This document shows positions 1 to 9,191 of a DNA stretch of 64,000 nt, piece after piece. Within the stretch, counting starts at the first letter, position 1; every line of letters starts with the position of its first letter. The stretch spans positions 298,905-362,904 of the forward strand of contig NZ_JACHXK010000007.1 in NCBI RefSeq assembly GCF_014192105.1, read 5' to 3'. Position numbers and translations under genes: made by a program. The DNA is from Paenibacillus phyllosphaerae. Lineage in GTDB: Bacteria; Bacillota; Bacilli; Paenibacillales; Paenibacillaceae. A model generated the notes under the pieces. The model did no database searches and was not told the DNA's origin. It saw only the letters and a program-made list of their open reading frames with translations.

Positions 1-2
1 GC

Positions 3-977
3 CTTGGCCTCTATGCCTCGCGTAACCAGCTCGTCGATCTGACGGACCGCGTGAAAGCGGCGAATGTCGATGTCGGCGCGTATGGGCCGAGCTACCAGGA
101 TATTATCGAGGTGCTGACGGAAGGCAAGTATTACGCGCTGCCTTACCGCACGTCGCAGTATGCGCTCTTCTATAACAAAGCGATCTTCGACCGCGAAGGC
201 ATTCCGTATCCGAAGCAGATGACGTGGGAGGAATATGCCGAGCTCGCGAAGAGCCTTACCAAAGGCGAAGGAGCGGACAAGCAATGGGGCGGCTATTATG
301 CCGACTGGCTGACGGCTCCGCTCGGCGCGCTGCAGCAAGGCACGACGCTCCTCGACGACAGCTTGGACAACGTATCGTCGTGGCTGGAATACATGGACCG
401 CCTCTATGAACAGGACCAGTCGCATATGAGCTACAAGCAGATGAAAGCGGAGAGCGTCGACTGGATCAAGCAATTCGAGAGCGGTAACGTCGCGATGCTG
501 ATCAACGGGGAATGGACCGTCAATATGCTGAAGGCGGATATTGCGGCCGGCAAGACCGATATCACCTTCGACATGGCGCCGCTGCCGCTGCCTGAAGGGA
601 CGACCGATCCGATCACGGTCGGCGGCGTCAGCACCTTCATCGGGGTGAACCCGTCCAGCAAGAACGCCGATGCGGCCTTCGAATTCGCGCGATTCGTTGC
701 CGGCGAGGAAGGCGAGTCGATCGTCGCGGAATCGAGCGTGCTGCCGGCTTATTCGAGCGACAAAACAAAGGAAGCGTTCCTGAACGCAACCGGCATCGAA
801 GGCAGCGGCTACTTCTTCGAAGCCAACACCGTCATCGAGAATCAGCCGGTCGCCCAGATCAACGAGGTGAACCGCATCTACGGGGAGCAGCGCGATCTGT
901 TCCTGTTCCACGAGCAGGATGCGGCGAAAGCCATCGCCAATTTCATGGATCAGCGCAAGTCCGTGCTGAATCCGTAA
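3..977 (+). CDS. Sugar ABC transporter substrate-binding protein, 5' end outside window
   Basis: The reading frame is already open at the window edge, so the signal peptide and N-lobe start are missing. About 324 residues remain. The text resembles family 1 extracellular solute-binding proteins of sugar importers: a segment reading ALPYRTSQYALFYNKAIFD, then a GNVAMLINGEWT segment and a C-terminal run of helices. Such proteins are lipoproteins that capture oligosaccharide outside the membrane and deliver it to two permeases, which follow at once (positions 1074 and 1986). The substrate cannot be told from sequence; the GH5 gene at the end of the operon suggests a beta-glucoside or beta-mannoside type oligosaccharide (inference). 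Confidence 0.9.
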   Translation, partial: LGLYASRNQLVDLTDRVKAANVDVGAYGPSYQDIIEVLTEGKYYALPYRTSQYALFYNKAIFDREGIPYPKQMTWEEYAELAKSLTKGEGADKQWGGYYADWLTAPLGALQQGTTLLDDSLDNVSSWLEYMDRLYEQDQSHMSYKQMKAESVDWIKQFESGNVAMLINGEWTVNMLKADIAAGKTDITFDMAPLPLPEGTTDPITVGGVSTFIGVNPSSKNADAAFEFARFVAGEEGESIVAESSVLPAYSSDKTKEAFLNATGIEGSGYFFEANTVIENQPVAQINEVNRIYGEQRDLFLFHEQDAAKAIANFMDQRKSVLNP

Positions 978-992
978 GGTTAGATCAATGAA

Positions 993-1020
993 GCGGCTTC
1001 CGTTCCTAAGCGGAAGCCGC
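993..1020 (+). other. Intercistronic hairpin between binding protein and permease
   Basis: A perfect 10-bp inverted repeat (GCGGCTTCCG and CGGAAGCCGC) sits between the binding-protein stop and the permease. There is no clear U run, so it is more likely an mRNA-stabilising or partial-termination hairpin that keeps the binding protein more abundant than the permeases, a common arrangement in sugar ABC operons. Confidence 0.55.
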
Positions 1021-1073
1021 GCTTGTTAAACGGGCTCGAGAGGGTTCGATTCATCCTTAAGGAGGACGATCGG

Positions 1074-1964
1074 ATGACAACCAGACGTCTAACGCATCTC
1101 AAGACGTACACGGCAGGGACGTTATTCATTCTTCCGGCCTTCGTCTTGTTCGCGGTCTTCATCCTTATTCCGCTGGTTTACGGGCTAGTCATGAGTTTTA
1201 CCGACTACGGCGGTTTTAACGTGAAGCCGAACTTCGTCGGTTTCGATAATTACGCGAAGCTGGTGAAGGACGATTATTTTATCGTCTCGCTTAAAAATAA
1301 CTTGATCTACACGCTGCTCTTCGTGCCGCTCACCATGCTGCTGGCGCTGCTGTCGGCCGTTGCGCTGAACAATATTCTGCACCTGCGCAAATATCTGCGC
1401 ATGGCGTTCTATTTTCCCTACATCACGTCCATGGTCTCGATCGCCATCGTATGGGGGCTGCTGTTCAACCCGCTGTCCGGTCCGATCAACCACATCCTGC
1501 AGGCGATCGGCATCGACAATCCGCCGCAATGGCTCATGTCCTCGCAGTGGGCGCTCATCGCGATCGTCCTCGTCGCGGTATGGAAGAGCTTCGGCTACTA
1601 CATGGTCATTCTACTGGCGGGCATCCAAGGCATCCCGGAGCATCTGTACGAATCCGCAAGGCTCGACGGCGCGAGCCGGTTCAAGCAGTTCCTGTACATT
1701 ACGCTGCCCAGCTTGTCGCCGACGCTGTTCATGGTGCTGGTGCTTACGATCATTAACTCCTTCCAGGTGTTCGATCTCGTCTCCGTCATGACCGACGGGG
1801 GGCCGGGGCGCTCGACGAACGTGCTCGTCTTCCGGATTTATCAAGAAGCTTTCATCAATTACAAGATGGGCTATTCGGCCGCGATGTCCACTGTCCTATT
1901 CCTCATCATCATGATCATCTCGATCATCCAATTCCGACTGGAGCGGAAATGGGTGACGTACTAA
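1074..1964 (+). CDS. Sugar ABC transporter permease (MalF/UgpA type)
   Basis: A 296-residue membrane protein with six predicted hydrophobic segments, the first at about residues 15-40. It carries the EAA loop of binding-protein-dependent permeases (LYESARLDGASRFKQFLYITLP, about residues 195-217), which docks the ATPase. The ATG at 1074 is chosen because AAGGAGG lies 8-15 bases upstream; an upstream in-frame start at 1023 has no such site. It is the first of a permease pair with the gene at 1986. No ATPase gene is present; in Firmicutes these importers usually share a general MsmX/MsmK-type ATPase encoded elsewhere (family knowledge). Confidence 0.93.
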   Translation: MTTRRLTHLKTYTAGTLFILPAFVLFAVFILIPLVYGLVMSFTDYGGFNVKPNFVGFDNYAKLVKDDYFIVSLKNNLIYTLLFVPLTMLLALLSAVALNNILHLRKYLRMAFYFPYITSMVSIAIVWGLLFNPLSGPINHILQAIGIDNPPQWLMSSQWALIAIVLVAVWKSFGYYMVILLAGIQGIPEHLYESARLDGASRFKQFLYITLPSLSPTLFMVLVLTIINSFQVFDLVSVMTDGGPGRSTNVLVFRIYQEAFINYKMGYSAAMSTVLFLIIMIISIIQFRLERKWVTY

Positions 1965-1985
1965 TACCGGAAAGGAGGCGCTCCA

Positions 1986-2828
1986 ATGGAGGCCATCACG
2001 AAATCCAAATGGGATAGACCGGCCTATTTGCTCGTCATCATGCTGCTCATTGCCTTCTCGATCGCCACGCTCTTCCCGTTCCTATGGATGATCTCGACAT
2101 CGCTGCGGACGGACGTGGACCTGTTCAAGAATCCGATGAACTGGATTCCGAGCTCGCTCTACCTGAACAACTACCAAGAGGTATGGACGGCGATCCCGTT
2201 CGGCCAATATTTCCTCAACACGTTCAAGCTGACTGTCATCATCACGGTCCTGCAGGTGATCATCTGCTCCATGGCGGCCTATGCTTTCGCGAAGCTGAAG
2301 GTTCCCTTCAAGAAAACGGTCTTCCTGCTGTTCATGACGAACCTGATGATGCCTTGGCACTCCATCATGGTGCCGCAGTTCTCGGTCGTCAGCGAACTGG
2401 GACTGTATAACACGCACACCGGCTACGTGCTCATCCAGCTGTTCAGCGGCTTCGGGATCTTCCTCATGCGGCAGTTCTTCATGAGCTTGCCCAATGAGCT
2501 GAACGAAGCGGCGCGGGTCGACGGCTACAGCGAATGGCAGATATTCTGGCGGATCGCCATGCCATTGTCCGCGCCGAGTTTGTCGACGTTCGCGATCTTC
2601 ACCTTCACGTTCATGTGGAACGACTATCTGGCGCCGCTCATCTACTTGAACGACGATTCGCTCAAGACGCTTCAGCTGGGGCTCAAGGCATTCCAGACCG
2701 AGCACACGATGGATTATGGCCTGCTGATGGCGGGCACCGTGCTTGCGACCATCCCGATGATCGTCGTGTTCCTGCTCGGGGAGCGGTTCTTCATTCAGAG
2801 CGTAGCGACGACCGGCATGAAAAACTAA
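1986..2828 (+). CDS. Sugar ABC transporter permease (MalG/UgpE type)
   Basis: A 280-residue inner-membrane permease of the MalG branch, starting 21 bases after its partner with GGAGG directly upstream. The EAA loop is visible (LPNELNEAARVDGYSEWQIFWRIAMPLSAPS, described by its key residues E-A-A-x-x-D-G), as is the C-terminal SVATTGMKN tail typical of this branch. It forms the membrane channel with the 1074 gene product. It is followed within 25 bases by the GH5 gene, so transport and hydrolysis are likely co-transcribed. Confidence 0.93.
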   Translation: MEAITKSKWDRPAYLLVIMLLIAFSIATLFPFLWMISTSLRTDVDLFKNPMNWIPSSLYLNNYQEVWTAIPFGQYFLNTFKLTVIITVLQVIICSMAAYAFAKLKVPFKKTVFLLFMTNLMMPWHSIMVPQFSVVSELGLYNTHTGYVLIQLFSGFGIFLMRQFFMSLPNELNEAARVDGYSEWQIFWRIAMPLSAPSLSTFAIFTFTFMWNDYLAPLIYLNDDSLKTLQLGLKAFQTEHTMDYGLLMAGTVLATIPMIVVFLLGERFFIQSVATTGMKN

Positions 2829-2852
2829 CTAGTGAAAAGAGGCACATATATA

Positions 2853-4199
2853 ATGAACAACCAACTGAACAAATTCGTGCAAGTGCGCGGGGAAGACTTT
2901 ACGGTCGGCGGCGAGAAAATCGTATTCCGCGGCTTCGGCCTCGGTTCGTGGATGAACCTCGAGCACTTCATGATCGGCTTGCCGGGAACGGATACGATGA
3001 TCAAGAAGGCGTTCGAAGAGGTATATGGCAAGGAGCGCAGCGAGAAGTTCTTCGACCGCTTCCTGATGGAGTTCGTCGATGAGGGGGACTTCGCATTCCT
3101 GAAGCAGATCGGCGTCAATCATCTGCGCCTGCCGTTCAATTACAAATATTTCATCGATGACCAGAACCCCGGCGTGTATAAAGAGGAAGGCTTCAAGTAT
3201 CTCGATCATATCGTGTCCCTGTGCGAGAAATACGAGATCTACGCCATTCTCGACCTGCACTCCGTACCGGGCGGCCAGAATCCGGATTGGCACTGCGACA
3301 CCTATTCCGGCCTGCCGCTGTTCTGGGAATACGGCGCGCTGCGCGACACCGTGATCGGCCTGTGGGGCCACATCGCGAACTACTACAAGGATCAGCCGTG
3401 GATCGGCGCTTACGATATCGTCAACGAGCCGTCGATGGTGACGAACGCCGAGGTATTCAACAAGTTCTACCGGAAGGTCATCGCCGAGATTCGGAAGTAT
3501 GATGAGCACCACATTATCTTCATCGAGGGCAATGCGTTCACGACCGACTTCACGATGATCGACCCGATCGACGATCCGCAGGTCGCCTACGAATTCCACT
3601 TCTATCCGTTCGTCGCCGATCCGGCCGTCCTGACGCCGGAGATGGACCGTACGCGCCGAAGGGAAATCTTCGCCGAAGCGTTCGGCGAGCTGGTCGCCAT
3701 TCGCGACAAGTACAAGCGTCCGGTCTGGTGTGGCGAACTCGGGCTCGTCTTCGAGAAAGAAGAGATCGACTTCCAGATGACGATCATCGAAGATATGCTC
3801 GACCTGTGCGAACAGCATGATGTCTCTTGGGCGCTCTGGACCTACAAAGACGCGGCAACGATGGGCATCGTCTATCCGCGGGAAGAGACGCCATGGCGTC
3901 AGCTGACCGATGCGATCAAGCAGGTCTGGAATCAGCATAAGGAGCAGGAGAAGGGCGAAGCGCTGGTCGATTACATGGCCGAGACGTATTTCAAGCCGAT
4001 CTCCGCGGAAGAACGTTACCCGCTGCAGTTCCGGATGCGGACGATCATGCAAGTGATCTGCGTGGAGCAGAACTTGAAGCCGTTCCTGCAGCAGCGCTCC
4101 TGGGAAGAGATGTACGAGCTCCCGGCCTCGTTCCACTGGGACCAATGCGAGCATTGGAGCGAGCTGGCCGATGTGGTCAGGAAGTATACGAAGGCGTAA
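2853..4199 (+). CDS. Cytoplasmic glycoside hydrolase family 5 (cellulase-like)
   Basis: A 448-residue protein with a TIM-barrel GH5 pattern. The acid/base Glu is in YDIVNEPSM (E192) and the nucleophile Glu in VWCGELGL (E295); the HSVPGGQN segment before them is typical of GH5. There is no signal peptide, so it should act inside the cell on oligosaccharides brought in by the importer just upstream. The start at 2853 is preferred over an in-frame GTG at 2832 because an AAGAGG site precedes it. GH5 covers beta-1,4-glucan, mannan and beta-glucoside activities; the exact bond is unknown. A good terminator follows, making this the last gene of the operon. Confidence 0.88.
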   Translation: MNNQLNKFVQVRGEDFTVGGEKIVFRGFGLGSWMNLEHFMIGLPGTDTMIKKAFEEVYGKERSEKFFDRFLMEFVDEGDFAFLKQIGVNHLRLPFNYKYFIDDQNPGVYKEEGFKYLDHIVSLCEKYEIYAILDLHSVPGGQNPDWHCDTYSGLPLFWEYGALRDTVIGLWGHIANYYKDQPWIGAYDIVNEPSMVTNAEVFNKFYRKVIAEIRKYDEHHIIFIEGNAFTTDFTMIDPIDDPQVAYEFHFYPFVADPAVLTPEMDRTRRREIFAEAFGELVAIRDKYKRPVWCGELGLVFEKEEIDFQMTIIEDMLDLCEQHDVSWALWTYKDAATMGIVYPREETPWRQLTDAIKQVWNQHKEQEKGEALVDYMAETYFKPISAEERYPLQFRMRTIMQVICVEQNLKPFLQQRSWEEMYELPASFHWDQCEHWSELADVVRKYTKA

Positions 4200-4220
4200 G
4201 TTTAGCGTAATAAGCGAAAG

Positions 4221-4254
4221 CCCCGCAGCGATAGCAGCTGCGGGGTTCCTTCCA
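4221..4254 (+). terminator. Rho-independent terminator after the GH5 operon
   Basis: CCCCGCAGC pairs with GCTGCGGGG around a 7-base loop and is followed by a U-rich stretch (TTCCTTCC...TTTT). Confidence 0.8.
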
Positions 4255-4422
4255 TTTTGCAGACTTGCATCCATGGTTGTTTAATCCTGCTGACAATTGC
4301 ATTGATGTACGAATTGTTTCCCTAATAGAGTCGTTTTACAGCACCTCCACAATTTGCGCTCCGTGCTATAGTGATGATGTCTACGAGATCGTAGGCCCAC
4401 TATAGAGGAGGTTGATGATGGA

Positions 4423-5742
4423 ATGGCTGAGAGAATGAGAACGGCTCGTAAGTTCATATTGACGGTACTGTGTATGTTAAGTTTGGTATCGGCAGTCTCG
4501 GTCGCATCAGCGGAAAGTATCTCCACCATCGAAAGCAATGCTTCCTATCATGCCAGACGAAGTTTCGGTACCGGACTTTATGACAGCACGGCGAACAAGA
4601 CCTTCGTGACGTACAGCGGCCCACAGATGGATGTTTATGTGAAGGCTTACAACCATGCGACGGCAAGCTGGGAGCCGGCGGTCAAAGTGTACGACTGGGA
4701 TGATTCCTCCACGTATGCGTACCATGACTACCCGACGATGGTGCTGCTGCCGGACGGGAAGCTCGGCATCTTCATCAACAATCACGCAACAGCAGCGTAT
4801 CTAATCAAAGCCCCGAATACGCACTCCATATCCGGCACTTGGGTGCGCACGCAGATCAGCAGCGATTTGAACGCCTATCCGATGCCGGTTATCTCAGGTT
4901 CCACCATCTACTACTTCTACTCCAAAAATAACGATCAATCCTACCCTTACCGAACCTACAGATATATCAAGTCGACGGACAGCGGCGCGACATGGTCCTC
5001 TCCGCTTACGGTCATCGACACCCAAAAGACGAATGGCCAATTCGACGAAGTGTATGCATACGGCGTCGCCGAGAAGAATGGCAAGATCTATATCACATGG
5101 TCGATGTCGGGCGGAAGCGGCGGACATGACCATTCCTCGCGGCATTTATATCTTGCTTACTTGAACACGACCGACGGGGCCATGTACAACGTTGCCGGAA
5201 CGACGGCAGGCAATGTGATCAATACCTCGGATCTGGCGAGCTGCCTCGTCACGGAAGCGCAGCCGCTCACGACGAGCAGCGTCTATAACGACCGCCATCC
5301 CATCTCGAATTCCGCGCCTTCGGTTGCCGGTGACGGGACGGTCGTCGTCGGGTTCGGACAACAGAATACCGATGGCTCCGGCACCAAGACGATCAAGCTC
5401 GCTTCCTTCTTGAACGGGGCATGGTCGTTCCAAACGGTGGATACGGCTGCTTCCGGCTTTATGGATCTCGTGAAGAGCGGGTCAGGCGCGCAGCAGTTCG
5501 ATATTCTGTACAGCGCATCGCAAGCGACGGTGCTGGTCAGCAAGCAAACGACGAATCTGGGCAGCAGCTGGACGAATTTGTACACGTTTAACGTCCCGTT
5601 CTCCTCCAATGCCGATACGATGGTCTACGCCAATTTTATCGAGAACAGACAGACGGTCCGCGTCGTTGGAGGAACGATCAACACGAGCGAACGACAGACG
5701 GATTACACGGGCAAATGGAATCTATTCGCGGTTCATCAATAA
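4423..5742 (+). CDS. Secreted BNR-repeat (BNR_4 family) glycan-active protein
   Basis: A 439-residue protein with an N-terminal signal peptide (hydrophobic core about residues 12-28, cleavage near VASA-ES). The mature part looks like a seven-bladed beta-propeller of the BNR_4 type: FVTYSGPQMDVYVKAYNH near the N-terminus, then Asp-box-like STDSGATWSSP, and HD/FDEVY motifs. Known members of this superfamily include PL24/PL25 ulvan lyases, PL42 rhamnosyl-glucuronate lyases and GH145 rhamnosidases, all acting on rhamnose-glucuronate linkages. Lyase or hydrolase cannot be decided here. Its own operon position, followed by an importer and a GH88 enzyme, favours a role in cutting an acidic polysaccharide outside the cell. 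The ATG at 4423 follows AGAGGAGG. Confidence 0.75.
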   Translation: MAERMRTARKFILTVLCMLSLVSAVSVASAESISTIESNASYHARRSFGTGLYDSTANKTFVTYSGPQMDVYVKAYNHATASWEPAVKVYDWDDSSTYAYHDYPTMVLLPDGKLGIFINNHATAAYLIKAPNTHSISGTWVRTQISSDLNAYPMPVISGSTIYYFYSKNNDQSYPYRTYRYIKSTDSGATWSSPLTVIDTQKTNGQFDEVYAYGVAEKNGKIYITWSMSGGSGGHDHSSRHLYLAYLNTTDGAMYNVAGTTAGNVINTSDLASCLVTEAQPLTTSSVYNDRHPISNSAPSVAGDGTVVVGFGQQNTDGSGTKTIKLASFLNGAWSFQTVDTAASGFMDLVKSGSGAQQFDILYSASQATVLVSKQTTNLGSSWTNLYTFNVPFSSNADTMVYANFIENRQTVRVVGGTINTSERQTDYTGKWNLFAVHQ

Positions 5743-5862
5743 GCACCCCAGCATCATCGAAATTCACCCCTAAGCGAATTGTTTTTCCTCGCTCCCATGA
5801 ATCGACAAGAGCGATATGATAGAGACGTAGCAAGCAATCAGATAAGAGGGGATGAAGGGCAG

Positions 5863-7263
5863 ATGAAACAAAGACGCAACAGAACGTTGACTCTTCTAGC
5901 GGCCTTCACGTTGGCGTTCAGCCTTGCGGGATGCGCGGGTGGCAATAACGGCGGTAATGCGGGCACGGACAATAAGCCGACCGAAGGTACCGCGACCGCG
6001 ACCAAAGGAACCGGCGAGAAAACAAAGTTGGTGTATTGGACCTATCAACGACATGACGCCGAGTATATCAAGGCGAAGATCGACGAGTACAACAAGACGA
6101 ACCAAGACAACATCGAAGTGGAAATGACGATGATGGCGGAGAACTATCCGCAGTCGCTGGATCTGGCTTTCACCAGCGGGCAAGCCCCGGACGTGTTCGC
6201 GACCCAAAAAGCCGATGAATTCTATGCCAAAGGTTATTTCGAACCGCTTAATGCTTACATGACGGACGAGATGAAGGCGAATTACGAGGGATTCATTAAG
6301 GAAGGCGGGAACCAGTTCGACGACAATATCATCTCGCTGCCTAACGTCGGCAACACGATCCGTCTTGTCTACAACGTCGACATTTTCGAAAAAGCGGGCT
6401 TACAGCCGCCCAAATCGCTGGACGAGATGGTCGCGGCCGCGAAGAAGATCACGGAGATCGGCAAAGCGGATGGCATCTACGGCTGGTCGCTGCCTTATAA
6501 GAGCCCTTCCAGCGCGCTGAGCCGATCCGCGGAGAAAATAGCGGAACTGAACGGCTACCATCGCTCCGGCTTTGACTTCAAGACGGGCAAATACGATTTC
6601 GCCGGTTGGAAACCGATTATCGAAGCCTTCCGTCAAATGAGCGCGGACGGCAGCGTGCTGCCAGGCTCGGAAGCGCTGGATATGGACCCGATGCGCGCGC
6701 AATTCGCCGAAGGCAAAATCGGCATGTACATCTCCTATTCGACGGAAGCCGGCGTCTATCAAACGCAATTCCCTCCAAAAATCCGTTGGGATGCCACTAT
6801 GGTGCCTACGATTGACGGAGGGGAGCCGCAAGGCGCCATCGATCCGATCGCCAATACTTGGCTGTCCATGAGCAGCGAATCCAAGCACAAGGATGCCGCG
6901 TGGAAGTTTATGTCTTATATGTACGGAGTCGAGATTCTCCGGGGTTACCACGAAGCCGGATTAGGCATCTCCGTATTGCCGCACGTGCTCGAAGGCGCCC
7001 AAGAGCCTTCGGTACCCGGCATCGCAAACTTCCTGCCTACCAAATACGATGCCGCTTGGCCGATCGCTCCGACAGGCATTACGCCGGAAGGCAAAACATG
7101 GCATGAAGAATTCGTGAAATACATCCTGGCCGGCGGAGACCTGGATCAAGTGATCGGCAACCTCAATGACAGCTACAATGCGGCGCTCGACAAAGCCGTA
7201 GCCGACGGCAAAGTGAAGGTAACGGCGGATCCTAGCTTCGATCCGAAAGCGTTGCAAAAATAA
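5863..7263 (+). CDS. Sugar ABC transporter substrate-binding lipoprotein
   Basis: A 466-residue lipoprotein: signal sequence with lipobox FSLAGC (Cys at about residue 24), then a Gly/Asn/Thr-rich linker and the two-lobe binding fold of solute-binding family 1 (VYWTYQRHDAEYIKAKIDEYN at the start of the mature domain, YISYSTEAGVYQ and WKFMSYMYG further on). The start at 5863 is chosen because the signal peptide begins there; an in-frame upstream start at 5779 would add 28 non-signal residues. It heads the importer operon with permeases at 7295 and 8300 and is placed between the BNR enzyme and the YesM/YesN sensor system, so it likely takes up the product of that enzyme. Confidence 0.92.
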   Translation: MKQRRNRTLTLLAAFTLAFSLAGCAGGNNGGNAGTDNKPTEGTATATKGTGEKTKLVYWTYQRHDAEYIKAKIDEYNKTNQDNIEVEMTMMAENYPQSLDLAFTSGQAPDVFATQKADEFYAKGYFEPLNAYMTDEMKANYEGFIKEGGNQFDDNIISLPNVGNTIRLVYNVDIFEKAGLQPPKSLDEMVAAAKKITEIGKADGIYGWSLPYKSPSSALSRSAEKIAELNGYHRSGFDFKTGKYDFAGWKPIIEAFRQMSADGSVLPGSEALDMDPMRAQFAEGKIGMYISYSTEAGVYQTQFPPKIRWDATMVPTIDGGEPQGAIDPIANTWLSMSSESKHKDAAWKFMSYMYGVEILRGYHEAGLGISVLPHVLEGAQEPSVPGIANFLPTKYDAAWPIAPTGITPEGKTWHEEFVKYILAGGDLDQVIGNLNDSYNAALDKAVADGKVKVTADPSFDPKALQK

Positions 7264-7294
7264 AGACGGATCCATTCCGCATCCGGAGGCTGCC

Positions 7295-8191
7295 ATGATA
7301 CGAAGATGGAAGAACCATGCGGAAGCCTATCTGTTCGTGACGCCGAGTGTAATCTTAACGGTTACACTCGGAATTTATCCGATACTATGGGCTTTGCGCT
7401 ACATGTTTTACGACTACAAAGGATACGGTGAAGCCAAATTCTCAGGACTCTACAACATCAAGCGGCTGTTCCGCGACGACTACTTGTGGGACGCGATCGG
7501 CAATACATTCGTTTTTGCTTCCGGCAAAATGATCTTGACCCTTCCCATCGCATTGCTGCTGGCGGTTCTGCTAAACGGCAAGCTGAAGGGCAAGAACTTC
7601 CTGCGCGGCATCTACTTCATGCCGACGATCTTCAGCACGGCGGTCATGGCCGTCGTATTCTACCTCATCTTCAATTCCTATAACGGATTGCTCAATCAAA
7701 TCCTGAACATGATCGGGGTGCCCGCGGTCGATTGGCTGAATATGCAGAATGCGATGTTAACCTGTATCATCATCGCGGCCTGGGGAGGCATCGGCAACTA
7801 CATGCTGCTCTTCCTTGCCGGACTGCAAGGCATTCCGAAGGACGTATACGAAAGCGCGGAACTCGATGGCGCGACCGGGGCGAGAAGGTTCTGGTCGATT
7901 ACCGTGCCCATGCTCGGACCGGTTCTGAACATCGTGATGATGCTGGCGATTATGAGCGCGCTCGAAAGCTATGAAGCGATCATGGTGCTAACGGGCGGGG
8001 GACCTTCCGGAGCGACGGAGGTTATGCATCTCTATCTGTACAAATTGTTATTCCCGGTGTCGACGGGCGAAACGATGGCGCAGGATATCGGATACGGCTC
8101 CGCGGTTGCCATGCTGCTCGCCTTAATCGTAGGCGCCATTACCGGTCTGTACTTGTATTTATCCAGAAAGCTAAACGATATCTATTCCTGA
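7295..8191 (+). CDS. Sugar ABC transporter permease (MalF/UgpA type)
   Basis: A 298-residue permease with six hydrophobic segments and the EAA loop VYESAELDGATGARRFWSI near residue 188. A GGAGG site lies 8 bases before the ATG. It pairs with the permease at 8300 and the lipoprotein at 5863. No ATPase is encoded nearby. Confidence 0.92.
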   Translation: MIRRWKNHAEAYLFVTPSVILTVTLGIYPILWALRYMFYDYKGYGEAKFSGLYNIKRLFRDDYLWDAIGNTFVFASGKMILTLPIALLLAVLLNGKLKGKNFLRGIYFMPTIFSTAVMAVVFYLIFNSYNGLLNQILNMIGVPAVDWLNMQNAMLTCIIIAAWGGIGNYMLLFLAGLQGIPKDVYESAELDGATGARRFWSITVPMLGPVLNIVMMLAIMSALESYEAIMVLTGGGPSGATEVMHLYLYKLLFPVSTGETMAQDIGYGSAVAMLLALIVGAITGLYLYLSRKLNDIYS

Positions 8192-8299
8192 TCGCAGGCA
8201 TAAGGAGCGGCTTCAAAAAGTCGACAATTCAGCACCGAGAAGGTGAGTTACTCCTTGATCTGCTTCGTGATCAATTGGCGACATAAGGAGGAGATTGTT

Positions 8300-9130
8300 A
8301 TGACGCGCATATCAGGAAGGGTTCTGACCTGGGCGTTCTTGCTGGTTACGGCCGTGCTTATGCTGCTTCCCATTGCGCTCGCCATGCTCGGTTCATTCAA
8401 GACGAACCAGGAGCTGAACGCAGGCACGGCCCTTCTGCCGCAAGCGTGGCAGCTGGAGAATTACGTCTATACGTGGCAAGAAGCGAAGTTTTCCGTTTAT
8501 GTATGGAACAGCATCATCTATAGCGTCGGAGCGACTTTGTCGACGGTAATCGTATGTTCCTTGGCTGCGTATGCGGTAGCTCGCAAGACGTTCCCTGGGC
8601 GCAAACTGATGCTCGCGGTATATTCCGCCATGATGTTCATTCATATGGGGGTTCTGACGCTAAAGCCCGCTTATCAAATTATGGTGACGCTCGGTCTTCA
8701 CAAGTCGGTAGTCGGACTCATCATCATGATGACCGGCGCGGGCGGTACGACGTTCTTCATCTTGTACGCTTTCATGCGAAGCATCTCCAAAGAGCTGGAT
8801 GAAGCAGCGATGATCGACGGAGCGGGCTCCTTCTATATTTTCTCGCGGATCGTGATGCCGCTCTGCACGCCGGCGCTCGGTGTCGTAGGTCTGTTCGCTT
8901 TCCGAGGAGCCTGGAACAACTACATTCTACCGCTGGTCTTCACGATGTCGCAGCCGCATCTGCAGCCGATTACGGTCGGGCTTACCAACATTCGCTACGG
9001 GTTCGGCGGAGCCGTGCAAAGCCACCTGATGCTGACGGGTGCCTGCATCTCCATGATTCCGATGCTGGTCATGTATATCTTGGCGAATAAGTCGTTCGTG
9101 CAGATGAATGTGGGCGCCGTCAAGGGTTGA
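8300..9130 (+). CDS. Sugar ABC transporter permease (MalG/UgpE type)
   Basis: A 276-residue membrane protein. The start at 8300 has AAGGAGGAG upstream; a longer in-frame reading from 8243 lacks one. The EAA loop (LDEAAMIDGAGSFYIFSRI) and the C-terminal FVQMNVGAVKG tail mark the MalG branch. It is the second permease of the importer begun at 5863 and is followed 61 bases later by the sensor kinase gene. Confidence 0.92.
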   Translation: MTRISGRVLTWAFLLVTAVLMLLPIALAMLGSFKTNQELNAGTALLPQAWQLENYVYTWQEAKFSVYVWNSIIYSVGATLSTVIVCSLAAYAVARKTFPGRKLMLAVYSAMMFIHMGVLTLKPAYQIMVTLGLHKSVVGLIIMMTGAGGTTFFILYAFMRSISKELDEAAMIDGAGSFYIFSRIVMPLCTPALGVVGLFAFRGAWNNYILPLVFTMSQPHLQPITVGLTNIRYGFGGAVQSHLMLTGACISMIPMLVMYILANKSFVQMNVGAVKG

Positions 9131-9191
9131 TGGGACTTGCCTTGAATGATACCATCAATGGCATCAACCCCTAAAGCGAGGCGGGAAATCC

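Noticed and set aside
2829..4274. A 481-residue open frame on the minus strand opposite the GH5 gene
   Set aside because: Its composition (very rich in Arg, Asp, Leu, Val) is that of the antisense frame of a GC-rich gene; it has no ribosome site or recognisable motif, while the plus strand carries clear GH5 residues.
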